This document shows positions 17,184 through 28,614 of a stretch of DNA of 64,000 nucleotides, piece by piece. Below the pieces are notes generated by a model. It searched no databases. It was not told where the DNA came from and was given only the letters and a program-made list of their open reading frames with translations. Source of the DNA: Alistipes sp. Its GTDB lineage: Bacteria; Bacteroidota; Bacteroidia; Bacteroidales; Rikenellaceae. The translations under genes and the position numbers were made by a program. The first letter of the stretch is position 1. Every line of letters begins with the position of its first letter. The DNA lies in the NCBI GenBank assembly GCA_017517705.1, contig JAFWYM010000044.1, positions 108,496-172,495 on the forward strand. The letters run 5' to 3'.

Positions 17184-18053
17184 ATGTATCAGCAGTTTGT
17201 CACACATCGCAATCGCACGGCGATAATACTCGTTATCGATGGCTCGGTGTCGATGAAGGGACGTATGCGCATCAACAGCCAACCGATGCCCATGTCGGAG
17301 GTCGCTGCTATGGTTGCCAACTTCATCATCGACGAACTTGTGGAGCGTGCGCGGCGCAACAAGAGGGTGCGCAACTACTACGACATTGCCGCCATCGGCT
17401 ACTCGGGCGATGGTATAGAGTCGCTACTCCCAGGCGATGGCGATGGCCTCATATCGGTAGAGAGGCTCGCGGAGTATATGCCGCAGCCCAGGACATACGT
17501 CGTCGAGCAGAAGACACCCGAGGGAGTGTCTGTCTACGCACACTTCCTACTACACTCGTGGATCGAGCCCAAGGCTAAGGGCAGCACGCCGATGTACGAC
17601 GCCTTAGTTACGGTGAAGGATATGGTCGAGGAGTGGTGCGATAATAGCGACAACCATGACAGCTTTCCGCCCCTTGTGATACATATATCCAATGGCGACT
17701 GCAGCGATGCCGGCGAGGAGGAGCTGCTGGATATCGCCAAACGCATCACCGATACTCACACAAACGACGGCAACACACTCTTTGTCAACCTATACCTCTC
17801 ACCCTCAAACGAGGATGACGACTTCAGCCTTATCTTTCCCTCGGAGACTATCTTTCGCTCCAACGATCCGGATAAGATGATACTCTTTAAGATGTCGAGC
17901 GTTGTACCCAAGAGCCTCGAGCCCGTCATCTACGATATGCTCCACCAGCGCTACCGTGGCCCCTACCGTGCCGTGGCGTTCAACGCCTCGGTGTGCGAGA
18001 TACTATCAATCATAAACATAGGCTCATCAAGTGTCAACGACTTCAAACGCTGA
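17184..18053 (+). CDS. vWA-domain protein (TerY-like)
   Basis: A 289-residue cytoplasmic protein without a signal peptide. A von Willebrand A domain covers about residues 10-215. The MIDAS metal site is readable as Asp19-Gly-Ser-Val-Ser23, a Gly-Ser-Thr-Pro-Met-Tyr-Asp block and a later Ser-Asn-Gly-Asp-Cys-Ser-Asp, as in TerY-type single-vWA proteins that often accompany kinases or phosphatases. It begins 5 bases after the nucleotidyltransferase gene and ends 5 bases before the pseudokinase/WG gene, so the three are probably cotranscribed. Its partner is inferred to be the next gene. Confidence 0.85.
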   Translation: MYQQFVTHRNRTAIILVIDGSVSMKGRMRINSQPMPMSEVAAMVANFIIDELVERARRNKRVRNYYDIAAIGYSGDGIESLLPGDGDGLISVERLAEYMPQPRTYVVEQKTPEGVSVYAHFLLHSWIEPKAKGSTPMYDALVTVKDMVEEWCDNSDNHDSFPPLVIHISNGDCSDAGEEELLDIAKRITDTHTNDGNTLFVNLYLSPSNEDDDFSLIFPSETIFRSNDPDKMILFKMSSVVPKSLEPVIYDMLHQRYRGPYRAVAFNASVCEILSIINIGSSSVNDFKR

Positions 18054-18058
18054 GAGCC

Positions 18059-18979
18059 ATGCGATACTGTTCCTACACCGCCTTTGTTAATGCCATACGC
18101 AATCCTCACGCGATGCTTCGCACACTCTGTGACGCCTCCTTCGACATAGATACGGCAGAGCATACCAAGCACTTTGCGGAGTGTCACGCTACGGTCGACA
18201 GACGCAATGTTACACTCTATGCTCCTATCTCACACGAGGCTATGACCTTGGCAGAGAATGCCGCCTCGATAATACACACCACTGGTGACGCACTCGGTCG
18301 CTTCTACATTCTTAACCGAGAGCTCCTATGCAACACCACGACGTCATACTACTGCCCCCTTGTTGTGGAGCATCGCCCCGTGGGCACCACCCTACGCGAG
18401 GCACTCTATACCCATTCGCGTGACAAGCTGCACCGCGGTATGGCAATGCTACGCGACACCTTCACGCGCTACGACATAAGCCACAATCACCTCACGTTAG
18501 ATAACATCGTTGTTGACGACCACCACACGTGGCACACCACACATAACTACTATATAAGTAGAGGCGTAGGTGGTGATGACGAACTCTTCAGCCATATCGC
18601 AATGCTTATCGACGACCGCGCACTACCCGATGCCATAGCCGTACACGATAGCTTTGCACCATACTGCGCAAATCGCCAGCCACTTGTTGGACACCGCAAG
18701 CGCATTGTTACGCAGCGAGGTGTAGGCTTCGAGGATGAGTCGGGGAACCTTGTCATCGAGGACATATACCTTAGTGCCACGGATTTCGACGAGAATCGCG
18801 CTATTGTTGTCACACACGAGCACAAGGTAGGTGTTATTGATAGGTATGGTCACACCATTATCGAGCCCATGTACGACGACATCGAGTACGACACGGATGA
18901 TGGCATCTCGCATGTCCGCCTCGGCGATCGCTATGCCGATTTTGACTATAATGGTGTACAGACCACAGAGTGGCGATAA
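18059..18979 (+). CDS. Degenerate kinase-like protein with C-terminal WG repeats
   Basis: A 306-residue protein; ATG 18059 is preferred over the in-frame ATG at 17993 because the latter would overlap the vWA gene by 61 bases. Residues about 50-165 read like a stripped-down protein kinase. There is a hinge-like Val-Val-Glu-His-Arg-Pro-Val-Gly-Thr-Thr-Leu-Arg-Glu, then His142-Asn-His-Leu-Thr-Leu-Asp-Asn149-Ile in the place of the catalytic loop His-Arg-Asp-x4-Asn, with the catalytic Asp replaced by His. No Asp-Phe-Gly is seen. Residues about 215-306 hold WG-repeat-like motifs (Gly-Val-Ile-Asp-Arg-Tyr-Gly, Glu-Pro-Met-Tyr-Asp-Asp-Ile). A pseudokinase is inferred; the WG part is surer. Confidence 0.7.
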   Translation: MRYCSYTAFVNAIRNPHAMLRTLCDASFDIDTAEHTKHFAECHATVDRRNVTLYAPISHEAMTLAENAASIIHTTGDALGRFYILNRELLCNTTTSYYCPLVVEHRPVGTTLREALYTHSRDKLHRGMAMLRDTFTRYDISHNHLTLDNIVVDDHHTWHTTHNYYISRGVGGDDELFSHIAMLIDDRALPDAIAVHDSFAPYCANRQPLVGHRKRIVTQRGVGFEDESGNLVIEDIYLSATDFDENRAIVVTHEHKVGVIDRYGHTIIEPMYDDIEYDTDDGISHVRLGDRYADFDYNGVQTTEWR

Positions 18980-18994
18980 GTCATTAGAGTCAAC

Positions 18995-19062
18995 GCTCAG
19001 CAAAAATGCCGTCGATGGGTAGTACTTGACGTACATTCCATTGACGGCATGTTTTGTTAGCG
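18995..19062 (+). repeat. Dispersed repeat B, hairpin-bearing half
   Basis: Carries TGCCGTCGATGG and, 20 bases on, CCATTGACGGCA, which pair as a long hairpin. The same sequence reappears at 19350-19403. It lies just after the WG gene and may serve as its terminator. Confidence 0.6.
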
Positions 19063-19092
19063 GGGATGACTAAAAAGTAAATTTGTCATCCC
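19063..19092. terminator. GGGATGAC hairpin
   Basis: GGGATGAC and GTCATCCC form an 8-bp stem around a TA-rich loop. It is a variant of the hairpin at 5570-5603 and, as there, lies immediately beside the 120-bp repeat. Confidence 0.6.
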
Positions 19093-19106
19093 GTTTTGTT
19101 AGGAGG

Positions 19107-19190
19107 TTGAATAAAAAGATGTAGTTTTAGGCCTGCGAAGCCCGAAAAAGCGCAGTTTACTTGGCGTAAATGAGCATTTTGAGGGCGAGC
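19107..19190 (-). repeat. Truncated copy of the 120-bp repeat (copy 2)
   Basis: Starts TTGAATAAAAAGATGTAG and follows the same interior as copies 1 and 3 (GGCCTGCGAAGCCCGAAAAA, TTTACTTGGCGTAAATGAG, TTTTGAGGGCGAGC), then breaks off without the second terminal inverted repeat. Confidence 0.75.
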
Positions 19191-19249
19191 ATTTTGTTGC
19201 GAGAAGGCATTAGATACAACGCTCGGCGAATTTCGAGGCGATGGGCTGT

Positions 19250-19442
19250 ACTATTGCGTACTGCCCATTGACGAGATAATTCGTTAGCGGTAGTAGATGA
19301 TGCCTTATCACAACATAATTTGTTGTCAAAAGGTAGTAGATGCAACGCTCGGCAAAAATGCCGTCGATGGATAGTACTTGACGTACATTCCATTGACGGC
19401 ACTTTTTGTTAGCGGCAGCAGATGCTGCCTTTTCACAACAAA

Positions 19443-19445
<3 letters not shown>
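19250..19445 (+). repeat. Two family B repeats in tandem
   Basis: 19250-19324 repeats the 6655-6728 segment almost exactly. 19350-19445 repeats the 18995-19062 hairpin segment and then TTAGCGGCAGCAGATGCTGCC and TTTTCACAACA. It separates the WG gene from the convergent beta-galactosidase gene. No gene seen between 18980 and 19442. Confidence 0.7.
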
Positions 19446-22553
<3,108 letters not shown>

Positions 22554-23180
22554 TTATAGTATTAGGTCATCAATAGTAATCTTAGGTACGTAGTGCGTGT
22601 TATCCTTGCGATAGTAGTTCAGGTTGTCGCCCGCGCGACACTCCTTGAGGAGTATCTTCTCAGCAGGACGCCCTATGGCGAGCACCAAGAGTGGCTCGTG
22701 GGGTAACGACAGCTCCTCGCGCAGCTCTTTATGGTCAAAGGCACCTATACATATACCTCCCAACCCCATCTCCACAGCCTGGAGCAGCATCGACTGCGCC
22801 ACGATGCCGAGATCCACGTCTACATACTTCGACTCCTCCACCGTCGAGCATATTACGATGAAGGCGTTAGGCTCGGTGCCGGGGAAAGGGAGGTGTAGCT
22901 CGGGCAGAGCACCGCCAAGGCGTATATGACGTAGCACCTTTGCCGCCTCGTCCGCCAAGACAGGGCGAAAGCGCAACACCTGCTGGTTGCGTGCCGAGGG
23001 GCATAGCGTTGCCACCTCGATGATCTTACGCAGCTGATCCTCGCGTACACGGAACGAGGCGTCGTAGCCACGATAGCTGCGATTGTGTCTGAGCAGACGT
23101 GCAAGCGACGCCACACGCTTAGCACGTGGCTGCTGCTTGCTGTAGTCCTCCATTCTCTTCTCAAGATAGTTGTCCGCCAT
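22554..23180 (-). CDS. Nitroreductase family protein
   Basis: A 208-residue FMN-dependent family member. Recognisable are 'Asn-Arg-Ser-Tyr-Arg-Gly-Tyr-Asp' near the FMN phosphate site, Pro-Ser-Ala-Arg-Asn-Gln-Gln in the second block, and Gly-Leu-Gly-Gly-Ile-Cys-Ile-Gly-Ala near residue 135. It reduces nitro compounds, quinones or related substrates with NAD(P)H; the natural substrate is unknown. It is the first gene of the operon with the beta-galactosidase. A -7 box TATCTTTG on the minus strand (23323-23330) places the transcription start about 135 bases upstream of the ATG. Confidence 0.88.
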   Translation of the reverse strand: MADNYLEKRMEDYSKQQPRAKRVASLARLLRHNRSYRGYDASFRVREDQLRKIIEVATLCPSARNQQVLRFRPVLADEAAKVLRHIRLGGALPELHLPFPGTEPNAFIVICSTVEESKYVDVDLGIVAQSMLLQAVEMGLGGICIGAFDHKELREELSLPHEPLLVLAIGRPAEKILLKECRAGDNLNYYRKDNTHYVPKITIDDLIL

Positions 23181-23322
23181 AAATCCCTTTGTTAACGTAA
23201 CTCACACATCTCTAAATATTCACCCCTATCACCATTTGACAGCATACAGGGAGTGTCGATTGCGTTGCGCTGCAGCACACATCACCGTAGCACCTCCCAG
23301 CAATGGGGCATCATTATGATTG

Positions 23323-23330
23323 CAAAGATA
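23323..23330 (-). promoter_or_regulatory. -7 box of the nitroreductase/beta-galactosidase promoter
   Basis: TATCTTTG on the minus strand, an exact Bacteroidetes -7 element; the -33 element is poor (TTTA-like). The remaining leader to 23181 holds no other recognisable feature. Confidence 0.55.
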
Positions 23331-23382
23331 ATATAAAAAACTAAATAAACGACATGTGAGAGCGACTCCTCCAAATAAAAAA

Positions 23383-23414
23383 GGGACTGACTAAAAAGTA
23401 ACTTAGTCAGCCCC
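23383..23414. terminator. GGGACTGACTAA hairpin
   Basis: GGGACTGACTAA pairs with TTAGTCAGCCCC (one mismatch). It is the inverted counterpart of the hairpin at 5570-5603 and sits 10 bases from the 120-bp repeat, preserving the composite arrangement. It would end transcription of the 23557-26355 gene. Confidence 0.65.
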
Positions 23415-23424
23415 TGATACTCAA

Positions 23425-23544
23425 GAGAGTGAATAAAAAGATGTAGTTTTAGGCCTGCGAAGCCCGAAAAAGCGGAGTTTACTTGGCGTAAATGAGTATT
23501 TTGAGGGCGAGCATAACGACAAAATACACTTTTTATTCACTCTC
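23425..23544 (-). repeat. 120-bp repeat with terminal inverted repeats (copy 3)
   Basis: Exactly 120 bp, with GAGAGTGAATAAAAAG and its reverse complement at the two ends. It is inverted relative to the copy at 5443-5562 and nearly identical to it. It sits just after the end of the large lipoprotein gene. Confidence 0.8.
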
Positions 23545-23556
23545 AGTATCGGCAGC

Positions 23557-26355
23557 CTACTGAAGCTTAACACCGTAAGTCTTCTCGATGTATGTCTCCA
23601 TACGTCGGTTGAGGGCATCCATACCGGGCTCGTACTTAGTCTCAGGAATAAACTCCTTGAACTCTCTGATCTTCACAGACTTCACATTTGTGCGGCCATT
23701 GGGACGTACTACGGGTACGGGAGCCTTGCCTACGCTCTTAAGGGCGGGAGCCTCCTTGCTTACTACCGATGCGTTCTTCTGTGCAGGCGCAGCAGATGTC
23801 TTACGAGTAAGTACCACATCACCACCTACACGAGGCGTTGTGGGTGACGCACTACCATACTGGAGCTGTGCTACACAAGGATAGTATGTATCGGTAACCG
23901 TCTTACCAGTAGTGTCCTTGAACGTATACTTGAAGGGCTTGATGGTAAGCGTATTGCGATCCTCCGACACCTCAACGGGGAAGCGTGCATCGCAAACCTT
24001 TTCACCATTGGCAGCATACAAAGGAGCACCGATGTAGCTCGACGTACCCACAGCAAGCATATAGAATGTGTGCTCTATGCCCATATTCCATGTCGACATG
24101 GGGTACTCGAAGTTGATGTCGATAGGCAACCATACAGTACCATCGTCATCGATCTCGAGATTCCACTTGGGACCGAAGTCATAGAACATATGGCTTACCT
24201 GGCTCGAAGAGTAGTCCTCCATCGTAAAGAGCTCGTAGGGTGTAGCCACAAGGTCGAGCATATAGTCTGATGCCGTGAGGTCGTAACCGAGGCAGAGGAG
24301 ACGGTTAAAACCACGTGTGCGGGCGTTGTAACGCTCAGCAAGGTCTACAAACTCCTCATAGAAATCCTCTGTCTCACCTCTGTCGAAGCCATTCTTAGCA
24401 TAGAGGTCGTATATATCCTCGGGAAGTGTCTCGGGATACTCAACACCAGCCACGATGGTGACATCCGAGGTATACTTCTCCGTCATGGGCTCCCAAGACT
24501 CCTTATCTGCGTTGTAGTCAATCATCGTTGCCGATGCTGTCCACTCGCCAACGAGCTCCTCGAAGAGCGATGAGTTTACACGTACGGGGAATTTCTCGGC
24601 GGGCGATGTATACTCAGCGATGGCCGACGACTCAGGGTCGTTAAGGTTGTTGTTGGCAGTACCCTCATCGTTGTATACCAATACAGCCATACGCGTTGTA
24701 GCCTCTGCACGGCTTGACACACTGAAGTCAAGACCCTCAGGTGAGTTTATCTTCTTGATATCCGCATCGCTGAACTTATTACCTGCACCCAATTCGCGCA
24801 TAAAGGCACCATAAGTGGTATTCTTGAGCGCTGCGTCGAACTCGCGAACATAGTCGCAAGCGTAGTATACCTCGTAAGCATCATTGTTAGGCGCCTTGAT
24901 ATTGAAGCAAGCGACATGAGGATCCTTGCTCTCGCCAGGCGTTACAACGATCTCGGGTGCAGGCTTTGTAACCACGGGCATAGTGAAATTGTAGGTGTCA
25001 AACATCTGTGTCCTACCGTTTTTGTCACCCATAGATGTGCAGAGCACGCGGATCTCCTTACCCTGCATACCCTTCATATCTACGAACCAATTTTTCAACT
25101 GAATCTCCGTGGGGTCGCAGCCTGGAATCATCTGCGAGCCGAAGGTCATCATTGCAAAGTACGATGCCGTAAACCACTTGAGGTACTCCTCGTTGTTGTT
25201 GAGCATCGGAAGAATAACCGTCTGGAACTCCGACTCCTCCATAATCATCACGTTGTAGAACGCTACGTTCTCCGTAGGCACGAGCGATACGATACCATTG
25301 ATAGGAGTCATCGCATAGTTGCTGATCTCAACGCCACCGTCGAATGAGTCGGGCTCGAGCGTCCTCACGTTGATACGCTCGTAGTAACCCAACCAGTACT
25401 TCTCCGAGTCGTAGGCGTCAGTGTCAACCTCCTCGCACCAAGTCTTCCAGTCGTACATAGGCATAAAATAGCCGGGGTTCCAACCTGCGGGGTAGGCCCA
25501 AATGGCATTTGAGGCATACTTGATAAAGTTCTCGTCACCCTCAGCAACGCTAACAGTCTCGACCTCCTTAACGCCATCACCGTCCATATCCATATATACG
25601 AGCAACTCATCGGGGTCGTCCATATATGAGTACTCACCGATAAGGAACACTGCGGGCTCACCAGGAGTCATAGCATCGGCATAGCCAGCGCCATCCTCGA
25701 TAATATTACCCTCCTCGTCGCGCTCATAGCTATTCTGCTCGTCGTAGCGCACGGTCTTATCCTCGGTGGTGTACTGCATAGCGTTGTAGAGCAACATATC
25801 GATCTCTATCGAACCCTCCATCTTAGAGTAGTTGTACATAGGGAGCGAGGCTGTAGCATAACGCAAAGCGTTGCCACGTGCCTTAGTCTCGGCGGGAACA
25901 ACCACATGAACGGCATAACCATCGTAGCGACGGTCAACAACAGTAAGCGTACCCTCATAGTTTGTCGTTGTGAACTGAACCGTCTCAACCTTGCCATAGA
26001 ATGTATCATCGCTCTTACGGAAGGCAAAGTAAATCGTAACATCCGTGTTAACATCCTTACCCAAGATGGTGAGTGTAGTAGTCTCGATTGTGGGGTCAGC
26101 GATGGTCTTTGTCTCACCGGCTACGAAGATAGCCGTCTCGGGCAATTCCTGATCAGCGACATACGCAAACTCCTTGATGCCTGAGGTTACAACCTCGATG
26201 GTCGCACCACCAGGCTCGACAGAGGCAACTTTTACCTCCACCTTCAACTTGCCGTTGCCCTTCTTATCCGTATCAGGGTCATTCTGACACGATGCAAGGC
26301 TAACGCCCATCACGAGCGCCACAACTGCAAAAAAGTAAAACTTAAAATTTTTCAT
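23557..26355 (-). CDS. Large surface lipoprotein, function unknown
   Basis: A 932-residue protein with lipobox Leu-Ala-Ser-Cys (Cys23). It is predicted as all-beta, with a run of Fn3-like modules (for example around residues 35-130 and 470-560), acidic overall, and with aromatic-rich central segments. A Pro/Ala/Lys-rich linker near 860-900 precedes a charged C-terminus ending Thr-Tyr-Gly-Val-Lys-Leu-Gln. No catalytic motif was recognised. It is not in an operon: its own -7 box TATATTTG on the minus strand lies at 26416-26423, and a composite repeat follows it. A role in glycan or protein binding at the cell surface is only inferred from the class. Confidence 0.75.
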   Translation of the reverse strand: MKNFKFYFFAVVALVMGVSLASCQNDPDTDKKGNGKLKVEVKVASVEPGGATIEVVTSGIKEFAYVADQELPETAIFVAGETKTIADPTIETTTLTILGKDVNTDVTIYFAFRKSDDTFYGKVETVQFTTTNYEGTLTVVDRRYDGYAVHVVVPAETKARGNALRYATASLPMYNYSKMEGSIEIDMLLYNAMQYTTEDKTVRYDEQNSYERDEEGNIIEDGAGYADAMTPGEPAVFLIGEYSYMDDPDELLVYMDMDGDGVKEVETVSVAEGDENFIKYASNAIWAYPAGWNPGYFMPMYDWKTWCEEVDTDAYDSEKYWLGYYERINVRTLEPDSFDGGVEISNYAMTPINGIVSLVPTENVAFYNVMIMEESEFQTVILPMLNNNEEYLKWFTASYFAMMTFGSQMIPGCDPTEIQLKNWFVDMKGMQGKEIRVLCTSMGDKNGRTQMFDTYNFTMPVVTKPAPEIVVTPGESKDPHVACFNIKAPNNDAYEVYYACDYVREFDAALKNTTYGAFMRELGAGNKFSDADIKKINSPEGLDFSVSSRAEATTRMAVLVYNDEGTANNNLNDPESSAIAEYTSPAEKFPVRVNSSLFEELVGEWTASATMIDYNADKESWEPMTEKYTSDVTIVAGVEYPETLPEDIYDLYAKNGFDRGETEDFYEEFVDLAERYNARTRGFNRLLCLGYDLTASDYMLDLVATPYELFTMEDYSSSQVSHMFYDFGPKWNLEIDDDGTVWLPIDINFEYPMSTWNMGIEHTFYMLAVGTSSYIGAPLYAANGEKVCDARFPVEVSEDRNTLTIKPFKYTFKDTTGKTVTDTYYPCVAQLQYGSASPTTPRVGGDVVLTRKTSAAPAQKNASVVSKEAPALKSVGKAPVPVVRPNGRTNVKSVKIREFKEFIPETKYEPGMDALNRRMETYIEKTYGVKLQ

Positions 26356-26415
26356 AAAGTTAATAATTTGGTTTTAGTGTATCCCTTATATAATGCCTCA
26401 CGGCATAATAGTTCG

Positions 26416-26423
26416 CAAATATA
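26416..26423 (-). promoter_or_regulatory. -7 box upstream of the 932-residue lipoprotein
   Basis: TATATTTG on the minus strand, about 60 bases before the start codon. No good TTTG was found at -33. The rest of the gap to 26665 holds a G-rich stretch: a run of at least nine G near 26579 and a GGGGGG/CCCCCC hairpin at 26632-26647 that may terminate the cold-shock gene. Confidence 0.5.
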
Positions 26424-26665
26424 TGCATAATTTTTCTAACTCACACTATCACACGGCTATTTTCTTGCATATACTACATTTTTATCCACTCATATCTGCG
26501 GGGATAATATAGAGCCTACACCGCAATATAGAGGCTATTGAAGCATTCAAAAAGTGTAGTTTTATATTCTTTTTGAGCGGGGGGGGGTACTCGCGATTAG
26601 GGGGTACTAATTGGGTATGGAGAGCGTGAGAGGGGGGCATCCCCCCTACTTATCTGGAATAGTTG

Positions 26666-26869
26666 TTACTTCAGCGTGCGCACATTGTGTGCCTCGGGAC
26701 GGCCGTCGTCACCTGCAGCCACCTCATATTCTACCCTCCAATTATGCTTAAGCGTACGGTAGCCCTCGCGCACGATAGCCGTATAGTGGACATACGTATC
26801 TACCCCATCATCACCGGTGATAAAACCGTAGCCACGCTTATTGTCGAACCATTTTACTATGCCCTTCAT
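26666..26869 (-). CDS. Cold-shock domain protein
   Basis: A 67-residue protein. The start is set at 26869, where Met-Lys-Gly-Ile-Val-Lys-Trp-Phe begins; the longer frame from 26896 has no family support and runs into the -7 box. RNP1 (Lys-Arg-Gly-Tyr-Gly-Phe-Ile) and an RNP2-like Thr-Tyr-Val-His-Tyr are present, so it should bind single-stranded RNA or DNA as an RNA chaperone. It diverges from the rSAM lipoprotein gene. A TAACTTTG -7 box on the minus strand is at 26894-26901. Confidence 0.92.
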   Translation of the reverse strand: MKGIVKWFDNKRGYGFITGDDGVDTYVHYTAIVREGYRTLKHNWRVEYEVAAGDDGRPEAHNVRTLK

Positions 26870-26952
26870 ACGCTTACACCACATTTGATACACCAAAGTT
26901 ACGAATTTTATCCTTACCGCGCAATACTAAGCAGCTCAAAATTTGCGTTATA

Positions 26953-26984
26953 TTTGTAGATTCGCAAAAAATAGTCTATATTTG
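26953..26984 (+). promoter_or_regulatory. Promoter of the radical SAM/lipoprotein operon
   Basis: TTTG (26953-26956), 20 bases, TATATTTG (26977-26984). A second TATATTTG at 26949-26956 overlaps the -33 element, so two tandem start points are possible. Leader of about 30 bases. Confidence 0.7.
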
Positions 26985-27017
26985 TATTGTAATTCAATCG
27001 ACTAAAAACTCGACACT

Positions 27018-27464
27018 ATGAACTATAGATGGAAGATAGCTCTACTGACACTGCTCGGTTTCTCTACCGCAGCATGCTGTAGCACAAAGAAGGCGTCGAA
27101 GGGCGACGACAAGGCGAACAACGCCATTGAGACTGAGGGTATCGACAACCGCGTGATGCTTATGTATGGCGTGCCTATGCCCGATGGTAGCTTCCCCACA
27201 CCGATGCCCAACGAGCAGCCACAGATTGTACGTCCGGGCGTTCCCTTCCCCGATGGCCGTCGCGCTATAGAGATGACCGAGGAGCGTGCTGCCGAGATTA
27301 TGGAGATGATCAAAACCGAGGAGGCTGCCAAGGCCGAGATCGTCAAGGAGATTGATGGTGTTCCCTTCCCCGATGGCCGTGTGGCTATCGTTATGACCGA
27401 GGAGCGCGCTGCCGAGATTATGGAGATGATCAAAGCCGAGGAGGCTGCCAAGGAGAAGAAGTAA
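27018..27464 (+). CDS. Lipoprotein of the rSAM/lipoprotein system (predicted modification substrate)
   Basis: A 148-residue protein with a lipoprotein signal ending Thr-Ala-Ala-Cys (Cys20, followed by Cys21). A Met-Tyr-Gly-Val-Pro at 49-53 opens the first of three Gly-Val-Pro-x-Pro-Asp-Gly motifs (51-57, 74-80, 114-120). The last two head nearly identical units of about 40 residues, each running on through Met-Thr-Glu-Glu-Arg-Ala-Ala-Glu-Ile-Met-Glu-Met-Ile. Small Bacteroidetes lipoproteins with Tyr-Gly-x-Pro motifs next to a SPASM radical SAM enzyme are catalogued as a pair, to my recollection TIGR04134 with TIGR04133, without a known product. The gene ends 12 bases before the radical SAM gene. 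Confidence 0.8.
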   Translation: MNYRWKIALLTLLGFSTAACCSTKKASKGDDKANNAIETEGIDNRVMLMYGVPMPDGSFPTPMPNEQPQIVRPGVPFPDGRRAIEMTEERAAEIMEMIKTEEAAKAEIVKEIDGVPFPDGRVAIVMTEERAAEIMEMIKAEEAAKEKK

Positions 27465-27476
27465 CCGACAACGACA

Positions 27477-28553
27477 GTGAAGGGCAAACGATTAGGACTC
27501 CGCAAGCGTCTGGGACTCAAACTATTCAAGGGCCTCTATGACGATGCTGTGGAGCGTCATGAGTTGCGTACACTCTTTTGGGAGTGTACGCTTCGTTGTA
27601 ATCTGAGGTGTCGCCACTGCGGTAGCGACTGCCGCACGGATGTTCAGGAGCAGGACATGCCTTTGGCGGACTTCCTGCGTGTCTTGGATGAGGAGGTCAC
27701 ACCCAATGTCGACCCACGTCGCGTGCTGATCATCTTCTCTGGTGGCGAGGTTCTCGTGCGTAGCGACATTGAGGAGGCGGGGCGCGAGGTCACACGTCGC
27801 GGCTATGCCTGGGGCATGGTGACTAACGGCATGTCTCTCACGCGCGAGCGTCTTGACGGCCTGGTGCGCGCCGGTCTTCGCACCATATCGGTGAGCTTCG
27901 ACGGCTTCCCCGATGAGCACAACTACATACGTCAGAGCCCCCTTAGCTTCGAGCGAGCCCGCCAAGCATTAGGATATATACGCGAGGTCGAGGGTCTTGT
28001 CTACGATGCCATAACATGCGTCACACCCGCGATGATAGAGCGCCTTGAGGAGTGGAAGGAGTTCTTGATAAGCGAGGGTATTACACGTTGGCGCATATTC
28101 TCTATATTTCCTGCAGGACGCGCCAAGAGAGACGACAGCCTGCACCTCAATGCCGAGCAGTTCCGCACACTCATGGAGTTTATACGTCGCACACGCCAAG
28201 AGGGGCGTATATCGCTCAACTACGCCTGCGAGGGCTTCCTTGGGGGCTATGAGGCTGAAGTTCGCGACCACTTCTATATGTGTACTGCCGGTGTCTCGGT
28301 AGCCTCCATCCGCGTGAATGGAGACATATCGGGATGCACAAGCGTGCGCGGCAACTACACGCAAGGTAACATCTACCGCGACCACTTCTGGGATGTATGG
28401 CAGAATAGATTTACCCCCTTCCGCAACCGCGAGTGGGCACATAAGGGCGAGTGCGCCGACTGCAAGGTGTGGGAGTTCTGTCGTGGCGGGGGCATGCACC
28501 TGCGCGACGACGAGGGCGAACTGATGTACTGCCACTACAACATGTTGAAATAG
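27477..28553 (+). CDS. Radical SAM/SPASM enzyme, rSAM/lipoprotein system
   Basis: A 358-residue protein starting with GTG. The radical SAM cluster motif is Cys41-x3-Cys45-x2-Cys48, followed by Ser-Gly-Gly-Glu for SAM binding. A SPASM-type C-terminus supplies Cys269, 287, 326, 329, 335 and 352 for auxiliary 4Fe-4S clusters, as in peptide-modifying enzymes. The N-terminal 30 residues are basic and precede 'Leu-Phe-Trp-Glu-Cys-Thr-Leu-Arg-Cys-Asn'. It is cotranscribed with the repeat lipoprotein just upstream, which is its likely substrate or partner (inference). It acts in the cytoplasm, so modification would precede export. Confidence 0.9.
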   Translation: MKGKRLGLRKRLGLKLFKGLYDDAVERHELRTLFWECTLRCNLRCRHCGSDCRTDVQEQDMPLADFLRVLDEEVTPNVDPRRVLIIFSGGEVLVRSDIEEAGREVTRRGYAWGMVTNGMSLTRERLDGLVRAGLRTISVSFDGFPDEHNYIRQSPLSFERARQALGYIREVEGLVYDAITCVTPAMIERLEEWKEFLISEGITRWRIFSIFPAGRAKRDDSLHLNAEQFRTLMEFIRRTRQEGRISLNYACEGFLGGYEAEVRDHFYMCTAGVSVASIRVNGDISGCTSVRGNYTQGNIYRDHFWDVWQNRFTPFRNREWAHKGECADCKVWEFCRGGGMHLRDDEGELMYCHYNMLK

Positions 28554-28570
28554 CAGATATTAAGACTTTA

Positions 28571-28614
28571 TTAAATAGATAATAGGGAGCGAGAGCTCCC
28601 TATTATCTATTTAA
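28571..28614. terminator. Strong bidirectional terminator, overlapping the ompA-like 3' end
   Basis: A perfect 20-bp stem (arms 28571-28590 and 28595-28614) around a GAGA loop, with A/T-rich flanks. The right arm includes the last two codons and the stop of the convergent OmpA-family gene, so the hairpin is partly coding. Confidence 0.9.
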
